Below the pieces are notes generated by a model. It saw nothing but the letters and a program-made list of their open reading frames with translations. It did not search any database and was not told the origin of the DNA. Positions 45,341 to 57,210 of a stretch of 64,000 nt of DNA are shown piece after piece. A program made the translations under genes and the position numbers. Numbering within the stretch: the first letter of the stretch is position 1; every line of letters begins with the position of its first letter. The DNA is from Uranotaenia lowii. Lineage: Eukaryota; Arthropoda; Insecta; Diptera; Culicidae. The stretch is from positions 224,579,094 to 224,643,093 of the forward strand of contig NC_073693.1 in the NCBI RefSeq assembly GCF_029784155.1, given 5' to 3'.

Positions 45341-46600
45341 AAATGCTTTAAATCACAGCAAATCCAATGAAAGCGTCACAATATGAGCTTCGGATGAAGA
45401 AGTAGAATTTGGTATTCCGACGCTATCTTGAAAAACAAGATGGCGGCTTCCACTGCACTTTAAAATGCCGTAAATCTCTGAAAATTGTATGAAACTCCCA
45501 CAATATGGGTATTGGGTGAAAGGGCTAAACGGGAAGAAGATGAATTTTGCTTTCTGACGCCATCTTGAAATCAAAGATGGCAGTTCCCGCTTAACTTGAA
45601 CATGCTGTAAATCACTAAAAATCGCATGAAATTTTAATGAGATTTTCAATCATTTACAGCATTTGAAAGATCAGTCACAATCTTGGGTGTCGTCAGATAG
45701 TGAAATTTGACTTCTACTAGTTTAGCCCTTTCACACAATACCTATACTGTGGAGGTTTCATGTGATTTTTAGTCGTTAACAGGATTTCAGAGTTAACACG
45801 TTCGTCGCCACGTCACCCATATTTGGCAGACGGGTGTATTTCCTGGGGGGCCCCGTCACATCAAAAAGCAGGTGACGCTATCTTACTGGAGTTTACCGCT
45901 CAGCTCCGCCACACGTTTCAAATATGGGAGTTCTCCCTCTTTGATTTCTCTCTCTGAAAATTTCTTTGGGCCCGGCTAGCAAAACTACCAAAATGAGCGT
46001 GGCGACGAACGTGTTAATTGGGAGCTGCCATCTTGGATTTCATGATAGCGTCAGAAAGTGACATTCGACTTCTAGTTTAGCCCTTTCACCCAATAACCAT
46101 GTGGGAGTTTAATGTGATTTTCAGTGATAAACAGCGTTTTAAACTTAAGCGGAAGCTGCTTTTTGGATTTGAAGATTCCAAAATTCGACATCTTCTCTCG
46201 AGCCCTTTCACCTACTGACAATATTGTAAAAGTTTCATATGGTTTTCAGTCATTTACAACATTTTGAAATTCAGTAGAAGCCGCCATCTTGGATTTCAAG
46301 AAGTCGCGAAATTCGACTTCTTCTAGTTTAGCCCTTTTATCCACTATCCATATTGAACTGGTTTCATAAGATTTTCAGTGGTTAACAGCATTTCAAACTT
46401 AAGCGGAAGGCACCATCTTGGATTTCAAGATGACGGCAGAAAGGGAAGCTCGACATATTCTAGTTTATCCCTTGCTTTCACCTAATATCCATATTTTGAG
46501 GATTTCATACGATTTTTATCCATTTACAGCAGTTTAAAGTTCAGCGGAGGCTTCCATCTTGGAAATAAATAAGGGATTGGACTTTCACATCTAATCCCTT
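45341..46600. repeat. inverted ~125-bp tandem repeat array
   Basis: Units of about 123-138 bp contain a GCCATCTTGGATTTCAAGAT core, TTTAGCCCTTTCACCCAATA and ATGTGATTTTCAGT. They are oriented one way from about 46030 to 46600 and also around 45660-45790, and the opposite way from about 45341 to 45650. The array therefore forms a large imperfect palindrome. A TTAA-flanked MITE (45797-46013) splits one unit. No coding potential. Confidence 0.75.
45797..46013. mobile_element. 217-bp MITE with TTAA target duplication
   Basis: Perfect inverted ends CACGTTCGTCGCCACG and CGTGGCGACGAACGTG are flanked by TTAA (45793-45796 and 46014-46017). TTAA specificity is known for piggyBac-like and some other superfamilies; the superfamily cannot be told from this alone. 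Confidence 0.9.
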
Positions 46601-46674
46601 TTTTATTTCATTTGAAAAGTCTGTCCTCATTTACTGTTCTAATTATGGCTTGCGAGAGAAACGTCAAATTTTAA

Positions 46675-46749
46675 GCAATCGAAAGATTCCTTTTAATTCA
46701 ACCACGGTAAATGAAAAATTAAATGAATTAAAAGGAATCTTTCGATTGC
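46675..46749. repeat. 24-bp perfect inverted repeat
   Basis: GCAATCGAAAGATTCCTTTT plus AATT (46675-46698) and its exact complement (46726-46749), separated by 27 bp. Probably the tip of an old palindromic element. Confidence 0.8.
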
Positions 46750-47004
46750 TTTGATTCAGTTGAATCATTCAACCAAGTAGGCTCATACCACAACAGAGTC
46801 AAATTTTAGCTAATTATCCGTTAGAAAACTAACGCCATGATGGTTGCAAAATTGAAGGGCACAAAATAACGCCAAGTTAATGGATCACAATGTCAAGTAT
46901 TTGAAAGTATTTTTTCATTCCTATTTTCAATTAATTCTTCTTAATGCCATGTTTTATAAAAGCTTTGGTGATAAAAATTTTACAGCATAATGATTCTGTT
47001 GAAG

Positions 47005-47130
47005 ATTCTATACTTCACTAGAACTCTAATAAAGCTAAAATCTGGGTAATTGACTAACATGATGACGTTTCTAGAACAGGGCCAATTAGCCAGACTTTAG
47101 CTTTATTAGAGTTCTGGTGAAGTATAGAAT
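47005..47130. repeat. 35-bp inverted repeat
   Basis: ATTCTATACTTCACTAGAAC continuing to GCTAAA (47005-47039) and its complement with one mismatch (47096-47130) enclose about 56 bp. Likely a small MITE; no clear target duplication. Confidence 0.75.
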
Positions 47131-49003
47131 GCGCTTTAGCTTTTTATGAAGAATAATGCTATAGCTCTAACGAAGTTGTATCGACCATAATAAAACTAAA
47201 GTTGTTACTTGAGGAGTAAGTTGATTCTTCACTTTTTAAATGACGGTTATTTTATTGTGAATTTATAATTTTCGGAACAGTTTTTCACTTTTTCTCATAA
47301 GGCAGTAAAATTAACATTGCTAGTTTTTCCAACTTTTTAGTAATCCATGAAGGATTTAATAAATGATTTACTATTGTTTAATGTGTTAATCTGTCTTTCA
47401 GTTATCACAGAAATCTGTTTCATTTTTCAAAATGATGTTTTAAAGGAAATAAAGGATTCGATAAATATGTTTATTAAAAGCCTGCCGTTCCAAGCACTGT
47501 CCCAGATTGGAAAACGTATCATCAAGAAAAATGTATCATCAAGAAAAATGTTAATGAAATCTCGAGCAGACTTTCACGGTAAAATTTTCCATCATTTTGC
47601 CCAAATAAAGGCGATACGAAGCCAAAACTTGGGTCTCACTTTTCATATATGGATACCACATTCATGCTAAGTGTTGGTTTCAGTGAAGCCTTAATTATTA
47701 CAAGTTCAGCCACCCTTTAAAAAGTTGTTTAAGAGCATAACGATGCCACTTTTTTGTCACTCTAATACATCCAAAATCTGATATCATTTTACTCTCAAAA
47801 GTATTTTGTAAAAACTATCTAAATAACCGCAATTCCAAACGCATAGAAAAAAGATCGTTTAAAATGTCGTCTGAAGTCAGTTTAGATCGGATATGATAGA
47901 AAGTCCGCCATGTTTGTAAATTTTGAAATGATTTTTGCTCTCGCGCGAGCTTCAAGTGAGAAAATCATCGTCATGTTCTCTCCATCTATGCATCCAGATC
48001 AGCAATGCCACAGAAAGAGAAGCAATTAACAATTAATGTGAATTAATAGTTATAATTGACTGTTTTTTATATGGAACTTTTGAAAAAATAGCGAACTTTG
48101 AATATTCTTTCAAAAACTTTGTTTAAAGCTTCGAAAAAAATCGGTATTTATACCGATTTTTGAAATTGTATACCGAATACCGATTTTTTCGAGCTTGAAA
48201 ATACCGTTTTAATGTGGCATCGCTGATCCAGATGGCTTAAAATCAGTTGGGAATTGAGTGATATTGACCAATAAGAGAATTGGAAAATATTATTGCTGAC
48301 TACGTCTGACTCTATGAGAGCAAAATCTTGCGCTCTCTTAAATTCTTCCGATAGGTACGAATAATGTGTCGGATAGCGATAGCGGCCAATTGGTGTAGTT
48401 TTCGTCGTTTTAGAAAGAAATGAAATTTAATACAACTTTGGTAGATAAATGCCGTGTCTTTTTAACTTTCATACGATTATTCTATAATGTAAACTGAGCG
48501 AAATAAGAATAGTACCACTTTGTGTTTTGCTTGTTAAAATATGATTGACTGAAAATCACGAGAATTTTCTTCTACAGTTTGATCTGAATTGTTTAACGGA
48601 TGAATCAAGCATACGTTTTTTGGACGTAGCAATTTGCGTTGAGGACCAAAATGCATTTTTTGATCGTTCCACTCTTTATAAAATTTGCAAAAATCACTGC
48701 TTCGGCTTTAACTTGAGTTATTGAAGGCCATTTGATAAAAGTCTCCTTTAAATGCTCTGTAAATCACAAGTTGCTATGCTACCAAAAAAGTAATAAGGTG
48801 CTAAAATGAGATTTCAAAAGGGAAATTTTTAACTAAATTTTTAGAACAATCGGTTTCCAATTGTTCAAGATAGATAAGATAGAAACAGTATTTTCGCAGA
48901 TTTGCTAGAACAAGTACAGGTCAACCGACCTCTTGAAGCCTCTTGACCAATTAAACTTAAACTTTGTTAGAGACCTTGAGGCCAAAACAACTCCATAACC
49001 TTT
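47131..49003. other. unassigned intronic stretch
   Basis: Single-copy-looking AT-rich DNA. The ORF at 47347-47670 shows no domain and is not believed. Confidence 0.4.
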
Positions 49004-49930
49004 TTGCCTTTCTTACAGAAAGGTATAGTTATCGGTCGATTTGGGAAATCCTTAATTATGGGTCTTAGATATACCTTTATAGGTACCTATCGAATCAGCT
49101 CGACGAGTTCAGACGATGTCAGTGTATTTGTATGTATTGGTGTGATTTTTTTATAAACTTTGTCACTACGTTTTTGCGAAACTGGGAAGTACAATAAAAA
49201 TGATTTTTGTCTTAAAAAATTTGATTTTTTTCCCTCTTCAATGTATAAAAGAAAGAAAAAAAAACAAAATAGTTTGAAAAATAAATTTTCATAGTAATTA
49301 TCATCAAATCATCACTCCAAAAAACGTGTCAATTCGGCTTGCTAGCCACAACCAGCAATCACTAAAATCAAGATTATCGTATATATGACGTCAAATTATA
49401 CGTGACGTCATAGATACGCGCTTGCTATCTAAAAGTATGAACCTGTCGATGTGTGGAAGGGAGAACAGACAGGCTTCGCTCCCACTCAGGTTTGATGTCA
49501 TCGTGACAGAAACCGTGTGGGAGAAAGACGACAGTTCAAAATTTCCCGGCCAAAGGTTGTATATAATTTTTTCATTTAAATGGTTCAGTTTGAAACCGAA
49601 CCATTTCAAAAAATTTCGGAACCGAAGCTCCGAAATATTTAACATAAAAATGGTTTTCACCAAGGGGTACGACCCCAAAATTAATGAAGTCGTTGATGAG
49701 TACGTCGTGCCCACACTGCATGGTACGAATGTGATTGATACTTCAGGTTGCTCTGTGAAGGACAAAACGACGAAGGGGCGCGTGTGGGAGAACGAAGCAC
49801 ACCATATTAATTTCTTCACACGCTCATTTTCATTAACCATTTTATATGGTTACTTAATTAATTTTTTAATATTGTTGCTTTTGAATGAATTTTTGGAAAA
49901 ACTGCAATCATGATGGTAGTTCTCATGTAA
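49004..49930. repeat. ~0.95-kb dispersed repeat S, copy 1
   Basis: Begins TTTGCCTTTCTTACAGAAAGGTATAG, includes TATCGAATCAGCTCGACGAG and a segment around 49650-49800 (AAGGGGTACGACCCC, GGTTGCTCTGTGAAGGACAA), and ends near ATGATGGTAGTTCTCATG. A diverged copy lies at 53099-54060. The opening CTTTCTTACAGAAAG is palindromic. The ORF at 49422-49913 is disrupted in the other copy, so it is unlikely to be a protein. Confidence 0.8.
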
Positions 49931-50142
49931 AAAATATTAAAAGGTTAAAAAAGTTGACATTGAGATATTTTTCCATTCGTTGCCATTTTCAAAGTGAAGA
50001 GCACGCACGTTGCCATTTTGAAGAAGCACGCATTTTATCGAGGAGTGAAAAAACATCGTTTTCGAAGCTCATTGAAGAGAAAACATTTTAACCAAGTTGG
50101 GCCATAGTGGTCTTAGGCATAAGTCGTGTCGTGTAATATATG

Positions 50143-50892
50143 CACGCTCCTTTATTTTAACTCAAAATTAAGTACGACCGATGTTCAAAACATTGTTCGA
50201 TTTTATGAACTTAAAGTTAAGCACTCTTTTTCCTCCTTGTGATGGTTTAAAACGGAATTCGAACTGCGAATTCAAAATTCATCCTTTTTTTTCCTTCGGC
50301 GAGGGAGCAAAGCTGAGTTCGACCTTATGAACTAAAAATTGAACTCTCTTTGTTGGACTGAAAACACTTAGCGAGTTCAGTTTGAACCGGAACAGAAACC
50401 AACGAACACGTCGCAAAATTTTGTCGTTCCGGAACAATTACCGGAAGACTATGAAGGAACTTCATAACGGAATGCATGCTCACCGTGTCAGCGTAAAATT
50501 CTGTCCGTCATTGTTATCATACGGTGAGCGGCTTGGAATGTCCGGAAACTTCCGGATGTTGTGTACTTCCCGTAGGAAGTAACATCCGGAAGTTTTCTTT
50601 GACCGGGAGTGTCAAAACTTTTCACCGCTCCGTAATTGTACCGGATGCAATGCAATGTACCGGAACAGCAACATCTGGGTACAATAAATTTTTTTCATCC
50701 TTTAATTCCCTGAAAAAAAAGCTACCCTCGAAAAAAAGGATAAATTCGAGTGAGGCTGCCGAACTTAGTATTGAGTATGCCTATCAGAACTTAGTTTTGC
50801 TATTGCCCAGTTGAACTCAAAGTTGAGGGCTGCCACCGAAGTGCTGTTTTGAACCAAAACTACTTAATTTTGAGTTTAAAAAAAGGAGCGTG
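50143..50892. mobile_element. MITE with CACGCTCCTTT ends
   Basis: The left end is CACGCTCCTTTATTTTAACT plus CAAAATTAAGT, and the right end is ACTTAATTTTGAGTTTAAAA plus AAAGGAGCGTG, inverted over about 31 bp. The interior has repeated AACTTAAAGTTAA / GAACTCAAAGTTGA-like phrases and CCGGAA-rich segments (50390-50670). No credible ORF. Confidence 0.7.
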
Positions 50893-50994
50893 AGTGCAAA
50901 CAAAATAAAAATAACACTTTCTACGACAATACGACGGGTCGAATCCTTCAGGCATCTGGATGAAAAACATCATTTTCGGCAATCTAGTCTGCTG

Positions 50995-51710
50995 TCTGGA
51001 TGTCTTCACCGAAATCGAACGTAAGTACATCAAATATTTATTAATGGTTCACATTCATGGTTTACAACACATTCCTTTTTCTATTTGTAGGATTATCTTG
51101 TTCGCTTTCAGCCAAGAAACAATCATTATCAGCTGCAAGCCTCTCCGGCACAGTCTAGTGAAGCCTCCCTGAAAGAGGCTCGATCTACCTTCATTCAACA
51201 TCGCTCGCAGGCTTCCGAACAGGCACAGGACAAGAAATGCAGACTGGGTTGCAACATACAACACGGTGGCGAAGTGGTGCTAGAATTTATCGATTACAAG
51301 GCCCACTAGCGAGAGGATTGTGTTCGTTAGGTTCCATCCGAATGATGGGGAAAAGCTGTACCAGTAAAGGACGAATCACTCGATCTACTCCCGGGCGAAG
51401 CGGACAGTATCTTCAGCTACGAAAGCCTGCCGAAGAAGCACTAGTAAAAGTACATGTACGCAGCTCGATTTGTACAGATAGTCCGGGTGATGACCCCGAA
51501 CGACTACAGCGATCGGGCCAAGTTCCAGCTGATGGAAGCACACAAAAATTCGAAGCATGTTTTCGTAGTGGTAAAAATGTATTGAAAAATTAAATGAAAA
51601 TTTAATTCTAAATTAATTTGATTTTTGATTTTGATTTTTACAGGGACAAAAATTGTAATATCCAATCATGAAAGAACGAACAGATAGCAACGGATCTACA
51701 TTGAAATCTC
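50995..51710 (+). pseudogene. PLK4/SAK polo-box-like gene fragment, decayed
   Basis: Across several frames, 51230-51570 resembles the cryptic polo-box part of polo-like kinase 4, a centriole-duplication kinase. Visible in order are [61 protein letters not shown] and YSDRAKFQLMEA. Then KFEACFRSG joins TKIVIS across an intron-like gap (51571-51643, GTAAAA to TTTTACAG). A second intron-like gap lies upstream (51021-51090, GTAAGT to TTCTATTTGTAG). Stops and at least two frameshifts break it. Retained introns mean a genomic duplication, not a processed copy. Assignment is from remembered family features, not alignment. Confidence 0.55.
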
Positions 51711-51959
51711 CGGAATGAGCTCTGCTTGCGAACGGCCGTACCAGTGACGTGCTGTATTCAAAATAATCATGACAGCGCCAATTTTCTCGACATTCAGTTC
51801 TCTTTTAGTGGCTCCGGAGGATCAGCCTTTGAAGTTGAACCGGTTCTTGATATTGTATTCGTTATTTTATATTCGCCTTGATAATTGATTCTGACCATTA
51901 CACCTATGCGTGTAGACCAGGCCGACATTTCATTTACTAAACTAAAAATTGTAAAAATG
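51711..51959. other. flank of the gene fragment, nothing recognised
   Basis: No feature supported here. Confidence 0.3.
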
Positions 51960-53098
51960 AACATAGATACAAATTTAAAAATATATTTAACCGATCATTG
52001 GACTCTATGTTAGAATCATTGATACTCTATTCTCGCTGTCTTTACTTCATAGGTTACCAAGAGCAATCGTTGAATTATTTGAAACATATGGTTGGGAACC
52101 TATTTTTATATAGTAATCATTAATTATAAATTCATGTTCTCAATTGATTTTGAAAATATATTTAACCCATCTTTGGACTCTATACTGGAATCGTTGATAC
52201 TCTATTCTCGCCGTCTTCACTCAATAGGTTACCCAGAGCAATCGTTGAATTTTTGAAACATATGTTTGGGGACCTTTTTTTATATTGTAATTTTTAATTA
52301 TAAATTCATGTTCCTAATTGATTTTGAAAATATATTTTACTGGTCATTGGACTGTTCCCAGAGTAAACGTTGAGTTATTTGAAAGAATGGTTGGGGACCT
52401 TTTTTTTATATTGTAATCTTTAATTTTGATTTTGAAAATATATTTTACCCATCATTGGACTCTATGTTAGAATCATTGATATTCTCGCTGTCTGCAATCC
52501 ATTGGTTACCAAGAGCAATCGTTGAATTATTTGAAACATATGGTTGGGGACCTTTTTTTTTATATAGTAATCTTTAATTATAAATTCATATTCCTAATTG
52601 ATTTTGAAAATATATTTAACCCATCTTTGGACTCTTTTTTTATATTGTAATCTTTAATTTTGATTTTGAAAATATATTTTACCCATCATTGGACTCTATG
52701 TTAGAATCATTGATATTCTCGCTGTCTGCAATCCATTGGTTACCAAGAGCAATCGTTGAATTATTTGAAACATATGGTTGGGGACCTTTTTTTTTATATA
52801 GTAATCTTTAATTATAAATTCATATTCCTAATTGATTTTGAAAATATATTTAACCCATCTTTGGACTCTATATTGGAATCGTTGATACTCTATTCTCGCC
52901 GTCTTCACTCAATAGGTTACCCAGAGCAATCGTTGAATTTTTGAAACATATAGTTGGGGACCTTTTTTTATTTTATATTGTAATTTTTAATTATAAATTC
53001 ATGTTCCTAATTGATTTTGAAAATATATTTTACTGGTCATTGGACTGTTCCCAGAGTAAACGTTGAGTTTTTTGAAAGAATGGTTGGGGACCTTTTTT
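51960..53098. repeat. ~174-bp satellite array
   Basis: Head-to-tail units contain TTGATTTTGAAAATATATTT, CATCTTTGGACTCTAT, CAGAGCAATCGTTGAATT and GAAACATATGGTTGGGGACC. Spacing of the GAAAATATATTT word is mostly 172-180 bp, with two shortened units (about 65 and 106 bp). A larger segment (about 52430-52600) is itself nearly duplicated (52665-52840). The array is cut by repeat S at 53099 and resumes at about 54069. Confidence 0.85.
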
Positions 53099-54060
53099 TT
53101 GCCTTTCTTACAGAAAGGTATAGTTATCGGTCGATTTGGGAGATCCTTAATTATGGGTCTTAGATATACCTTTATAGGTACCTATCGAATCAGCTCGACG
53201 AGTTCAGACGATGTCAGTGTATTTGTGTGTGCTGGTGTGATTTTTTGTTAACATTGTCCACACGTTTTTGCGAAACTGGGAAGTACAATAAAAATGATTT
53301 TTGTCTTAAAAAATTTGATTTTTTTCCCTCTTCAATGTATAAAAGAAAGAAAAAAAAACAAAATAGTTTGAAAAAAAAAATTTCATAGCAATTATCATCA
53401 AATCATCACTCCAAAAACGTGTCAATTTGGCTGGCTAGCCACAACCAGCAATCACTAAAATCAAGATTATCGTATATATGACGTCATATTTTACATGACG
53501 TCATTTACACGATGGGCGCGCTCACTACCTTACCCAATCGATGCGTTCAAGTGAGGAACGACACCTTTCACTCCCACTCAGAATTGCTACCTTCAAAATA
53601 ACCTTGTAGAAGGAAGAAACCCTTTAGGAAGTCATTTTATTTTATATATAGTTTCTGGTTCAGCTTTACGCCGAACCATTTCAAAACATTTGAAGTCAAG
53701 CTCCAAATAATTATATTTGTCTATGGTTTTACCAAGGGGTACAATCCCGAATTAATAAGAATCAGTCATGAGTACTTCTGGCCAACATCGCATGGTACGA
53801 AAGCGATTGTTGGCCATCGATGTTTCGCTCAACGCTATATTCGCAAGCAAAGGTTGCTCTGTGAAGAAGATAACGACGAAGGGACGCGTGCGGGCGGACG
53901 AAGCAAACCATCTCAATTTCTCTCACACGCTTATTTTTTATTAACCATTTTATATGCTTTTTTAATTTATAATCTAAAATGTTTTGATATGGTTACTTTT
54001 GAACGATTTTTTCTCGTATAAATTTCAACCATGATGGTAATTCTCATGTTAAAATTTAAA
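53099..54060. repeat. dispersed repeat S, copy 2
   Basis: Same start and order as 49004-49930, more diverged in the second half. It is inserted inside a satellite unit: GGTTGGGGACCTTTTTTT before it and ATATTGTATTCTTTTAATTT after it are the two halves of one unit. Confidence 0.8.
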
Positions 54061-54068
54061 AAAAAAGT

Positions 54069-54890
54069 TTAATATTGTATTCTTTTAATTTATATTCATG
54101 TTCTGATTGATTTTGGTCGGTATGTTTTTTTAAAGATCAATAATTAAGAAAGTGTACAGACCAGCCAGATATACCACCACAACATAGTATTGGGTAGGAA
54201 GAGTGAAATTCACTGCATCAATTTTACATCAAATTTATTACCTTTCCGCAGAAAACAGCCATTTTTGAAAATAATTGTAACCTTTTAAATAAAAACTTTC
54301 AAGAATAAATTTCATGTAACTATATAGTCAGTTTATTAGAAGATAAATTTAAGTTTTCTAAGTTAGTGGCACCATATTGAAAAGCATAAGCTTGGTTACC
54401 TTATGCCAGTCCACCAATATTTGTAAAAATAACGTCTTGAATTATATAAAAATGTAATTCCATGAGAACTATAACATATTTGATTCTGTCATTTTGACTA
54501 TTTGAAAGTTTCCAACTAGTTCCACATGTAGGGTGAATTGGTGAACGATGGCTCTTTAGAGGTTACACAAAGCAAACGTTGAATTATTATTAACACATTG
54601 TTGGAGACCTTTGAGATATTCAAGCTTTGTTTCACGCGCAAAAATGCATTGTAATTATAACCAAATTTTGACCAACAACAAACCAAATTTTGGCTTATGA
54701 AAGACAACAAAATGTTTGGATGATTTGCACAAGTATTATTTTTATTTTCACATATCGGTTTAGTTAATCAAATTAAGTTAATTCATCAAACACCCATTTT
54801 TAAATGAATCGTAGTTGTTAGAATTTGGGTAAGATTAAATTATCAAAATTTGGTTCAAAATAAGAAAATGATTGTGGTTATAACGAGTTT
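54069..54890. other. satellite remnant, then unassigned sequence
   Basis: About 50 bp of satellite (54069-54120) are followed by AT-rich DNA without recognised features. Confidence 0.4.
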
Positions 54891-55375
54891 GTAATGATAT
54901 GATGGGTAATGATATATATGCCTTGAACGTCAGTATGATAGTGAATACCAGAAAGACCAACAGATTGATCCACATTTCAAACTGCGTTATTCAGATCTAT
55001 CTGACCACAACGACCAGCTTGAAGGAGGTCTTAATTTCTTCATTATCGGACATTTTGCGTCTGCTGTTAGCCAACTTGTTAGCCCCCTCAATCGGGCTAC
55101 TGCTACTGGTCACTTCATTTTAAAGGCCTTCCTGCTCGATGATCGTATCCGACATCCGTTCATTTGCTTCCGTTTTCCTAAAGTCTTCGACATCTTTGGT
55201 TGGAGATCGTCTGGAAAAGGGGTATCAAATGTTTTTCGACTAATTTCAAGCAAAAAAGTTTCAAACTTCTTACCGCTAACTGTTATGGTAAAAGTGTTTC
55301 GAATTCTAACGCACCCAGGTATTCCGCCTCTACCATGGTCGTCTGTTAACATCGTCGTCTGTCATTTTGTCGCTC
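54890..55375 (-). pseudogene. possible decayed intron-containing gene fragment
   Basis: On the minus strand a 63-bp intron-like gap (55211-55273, GTAAGA donor, CCCTTTTCCAG acceptor) separates two coding-like pieces. The upstream piece has ATG ACA GAC GAC GAT and MVEAEYLGALEFETLL in one frame. The downstream piece has TKDVEDFRKTEANERM and SDTIIEQEGL, a stop, then NKLANSRRKMSDNEEIKTSF in the same frame. The frames do not join without change. Family not recognised. Confidence 0.3.
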
Positions 55376-56800
55376 AGAGAAAAAATGAACCTCTGTGACT
55401 TGCAAGTACATCTGGAAAGTCACTTCAGGTTTGGCTCCCACCTGTCATGCTGGGATTTCTTTCCGGTACAATATTCAAACTTTAGTAGTATCAAAAACTT
55501 AAGAAATTCTTGCTGAAAAAATAATTATCATACATGGTGCTGGTTGTGGATGAAATAGCCTACCAACATTTTTCTACCGGATTCAAATCAGTCGTCCCCG
55601 TTTGGTAATCTGCATTGGGCTGTTTTGTATATTCTGCCAACTGCTTAATAGGTTTTAGTTTTTACTTGGCTTTTGACGATACTTTTCTAGCCACAGAAAT
55701 AAGCTCTTTGCTTTTTTTATTTGCGTGCTCACAAATTTGCGTTGTTGCCAAAAAATTTTATACTGCCAATCGTGTTACTCGTTCATTGTTAACTTTTTTT
55801 GATCGTGCATATTCGAGAGTAACGTTTAGCATTAATTTGTTTATTTTTAATGTTCACTTGGCTGAGCGTGCATATTCGAGAGTAACGCATGTAACGTGTT
55901 TACGTTTTGAAGAAAACATCAAAGTCCTGCATCACTAAACAGATTCATCTTTCGTCAAAATTGTCCGCGTTTGCCACAACAACCAGCAACCGGGAGAGCC
56001 ACAGGAACAACTGAACTGAATGCCGACAAGATACTTGAAACTTTTGGGACAACGATCAATCAGAAGGCCCCCAACGAGCCCTGCAAAGCACTCACCGATC
56101 TATGGTTCCAGCAGCTCAGCAACTTCTGCCGTTAACGATCCAGTGGTCCTTCCCCTTGTGGGCGCAATAACAATCAACCGTGCATCACACTGGACTGCCG
56201 CTCCTCGCTCACACAGCACCTCAGGCATGTCACACACAGCGCGGAGTATGTCCAGTTTCTCCACAAAATCAGCAGACCTCTGTTCATCTGTACGCCAAAC
56301 AACCACAAGGCGGCTGCACCGCACCTGTGCGAAGTATGACCAGGAAACTGAACTCAGCTGCACCACAATGTTTTTCCAATACGCAACCACTGTCGGTTCG
56401 TTCAGTATCCACATATTGGCATGCCCCAATCCAACAAAAAAACTTAACGGTCCCTGTAGTAAATTCCCAAGCACTCAACCCTCCAAGTTTACAACATCAT
56501 TCCGTGCAGCACTGGATCACAAGGAGGCATGATAAACCAAGGTTCCCCCTGCTATTCCTGAATCGAAAAGGAATGCTCAATTCTGCGCTCGAAGGACTCG
56601 GCTGTAACAACTCTTCGAACTGCGCCATTCCGTGATGACAAGTGTAACAAACCCAGTTCTGCTATACACTTAACCTTCAACAGAACCAGATCAAGCTGCA
56701 CTTGACTCCCAGTCATACCATGAAATTACAATGACATTTTTGGACAAAAGATACCACTGGTCAAATGATGAGCTCGAACTATCTATTCTTGAGTTAATTA
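55376..56800. other. unassigned GC-richer intronic stretch
   Basis: From about 55930 to 56700 base composition is close to coding DNA, and overlapping ORFs exist on both strands (plus 56020-56532, minus 56100-56474). No single frame is open throughout, and one plausible piece (LNADKILETFGTTINQKAPN) runs into a stop. It may be an old gene or transposon fragment. Nothing was recognised. Confidence 0.35.
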
Positions 56801-57210
56801 ATTGATGTTTTTATATTGTAATCTTTAATTTTATACTCATGTTCCTAATTGATTTTTAAAATATATTTTACTGATCATTGGACTCTATGCTAGAATTATT
56901 GATACTCTATTCTCGCTGTCTTCACTCCAACGTTTGTTCCCAGAGCAAACGTAAAATTATTTGAAACACATGGTTGGAGACCTTTTTTATACTGTAATCT
57001 TTAATTTTATATTCATGTTCTTAATCGATTTGAAAATATATTTGATCGATTTTTGTACTCTGTTAAAATCATTGATACTCTATTCTCGCTGTCTTCACTC
57101 CAAAGAGAAATCGTTTAATTATTTGAAACATATGGTTTGGGACCTTTTTTATACTGTAATCTTTAATAAAAAATTCATGTTTCTAATTGATTTTGAAAAT
57201 ATACAATATA
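56801..57210. repeat. ~174-bp satellite, separate short array
   Basis: About two and a half units of the satellite seen at 51960-53098 (AAAATATATTTTACTGATCA, CTCTATTCTCGCTGTCTTCA, GAAACACATGGTTGGAGACC), with spacing of about 175 and 164 bp. Confidence 0.8.

Noticed and set aside
49422..49913. 163-residue plus-strand ORF in repeat S and its antisense partner
   Set aside because: The second copy of the repeat (53099-54060) does not keep the frame, so selection on a protein is not indicated.
56020..56532. 170-residue plus-strand ORF and opposing 124-residue ORF
   Set aside because: Ser/Thr/Pro-rich random-looking frames on both strands of a GC-richer block; neither has a recognisable domain or splice context.
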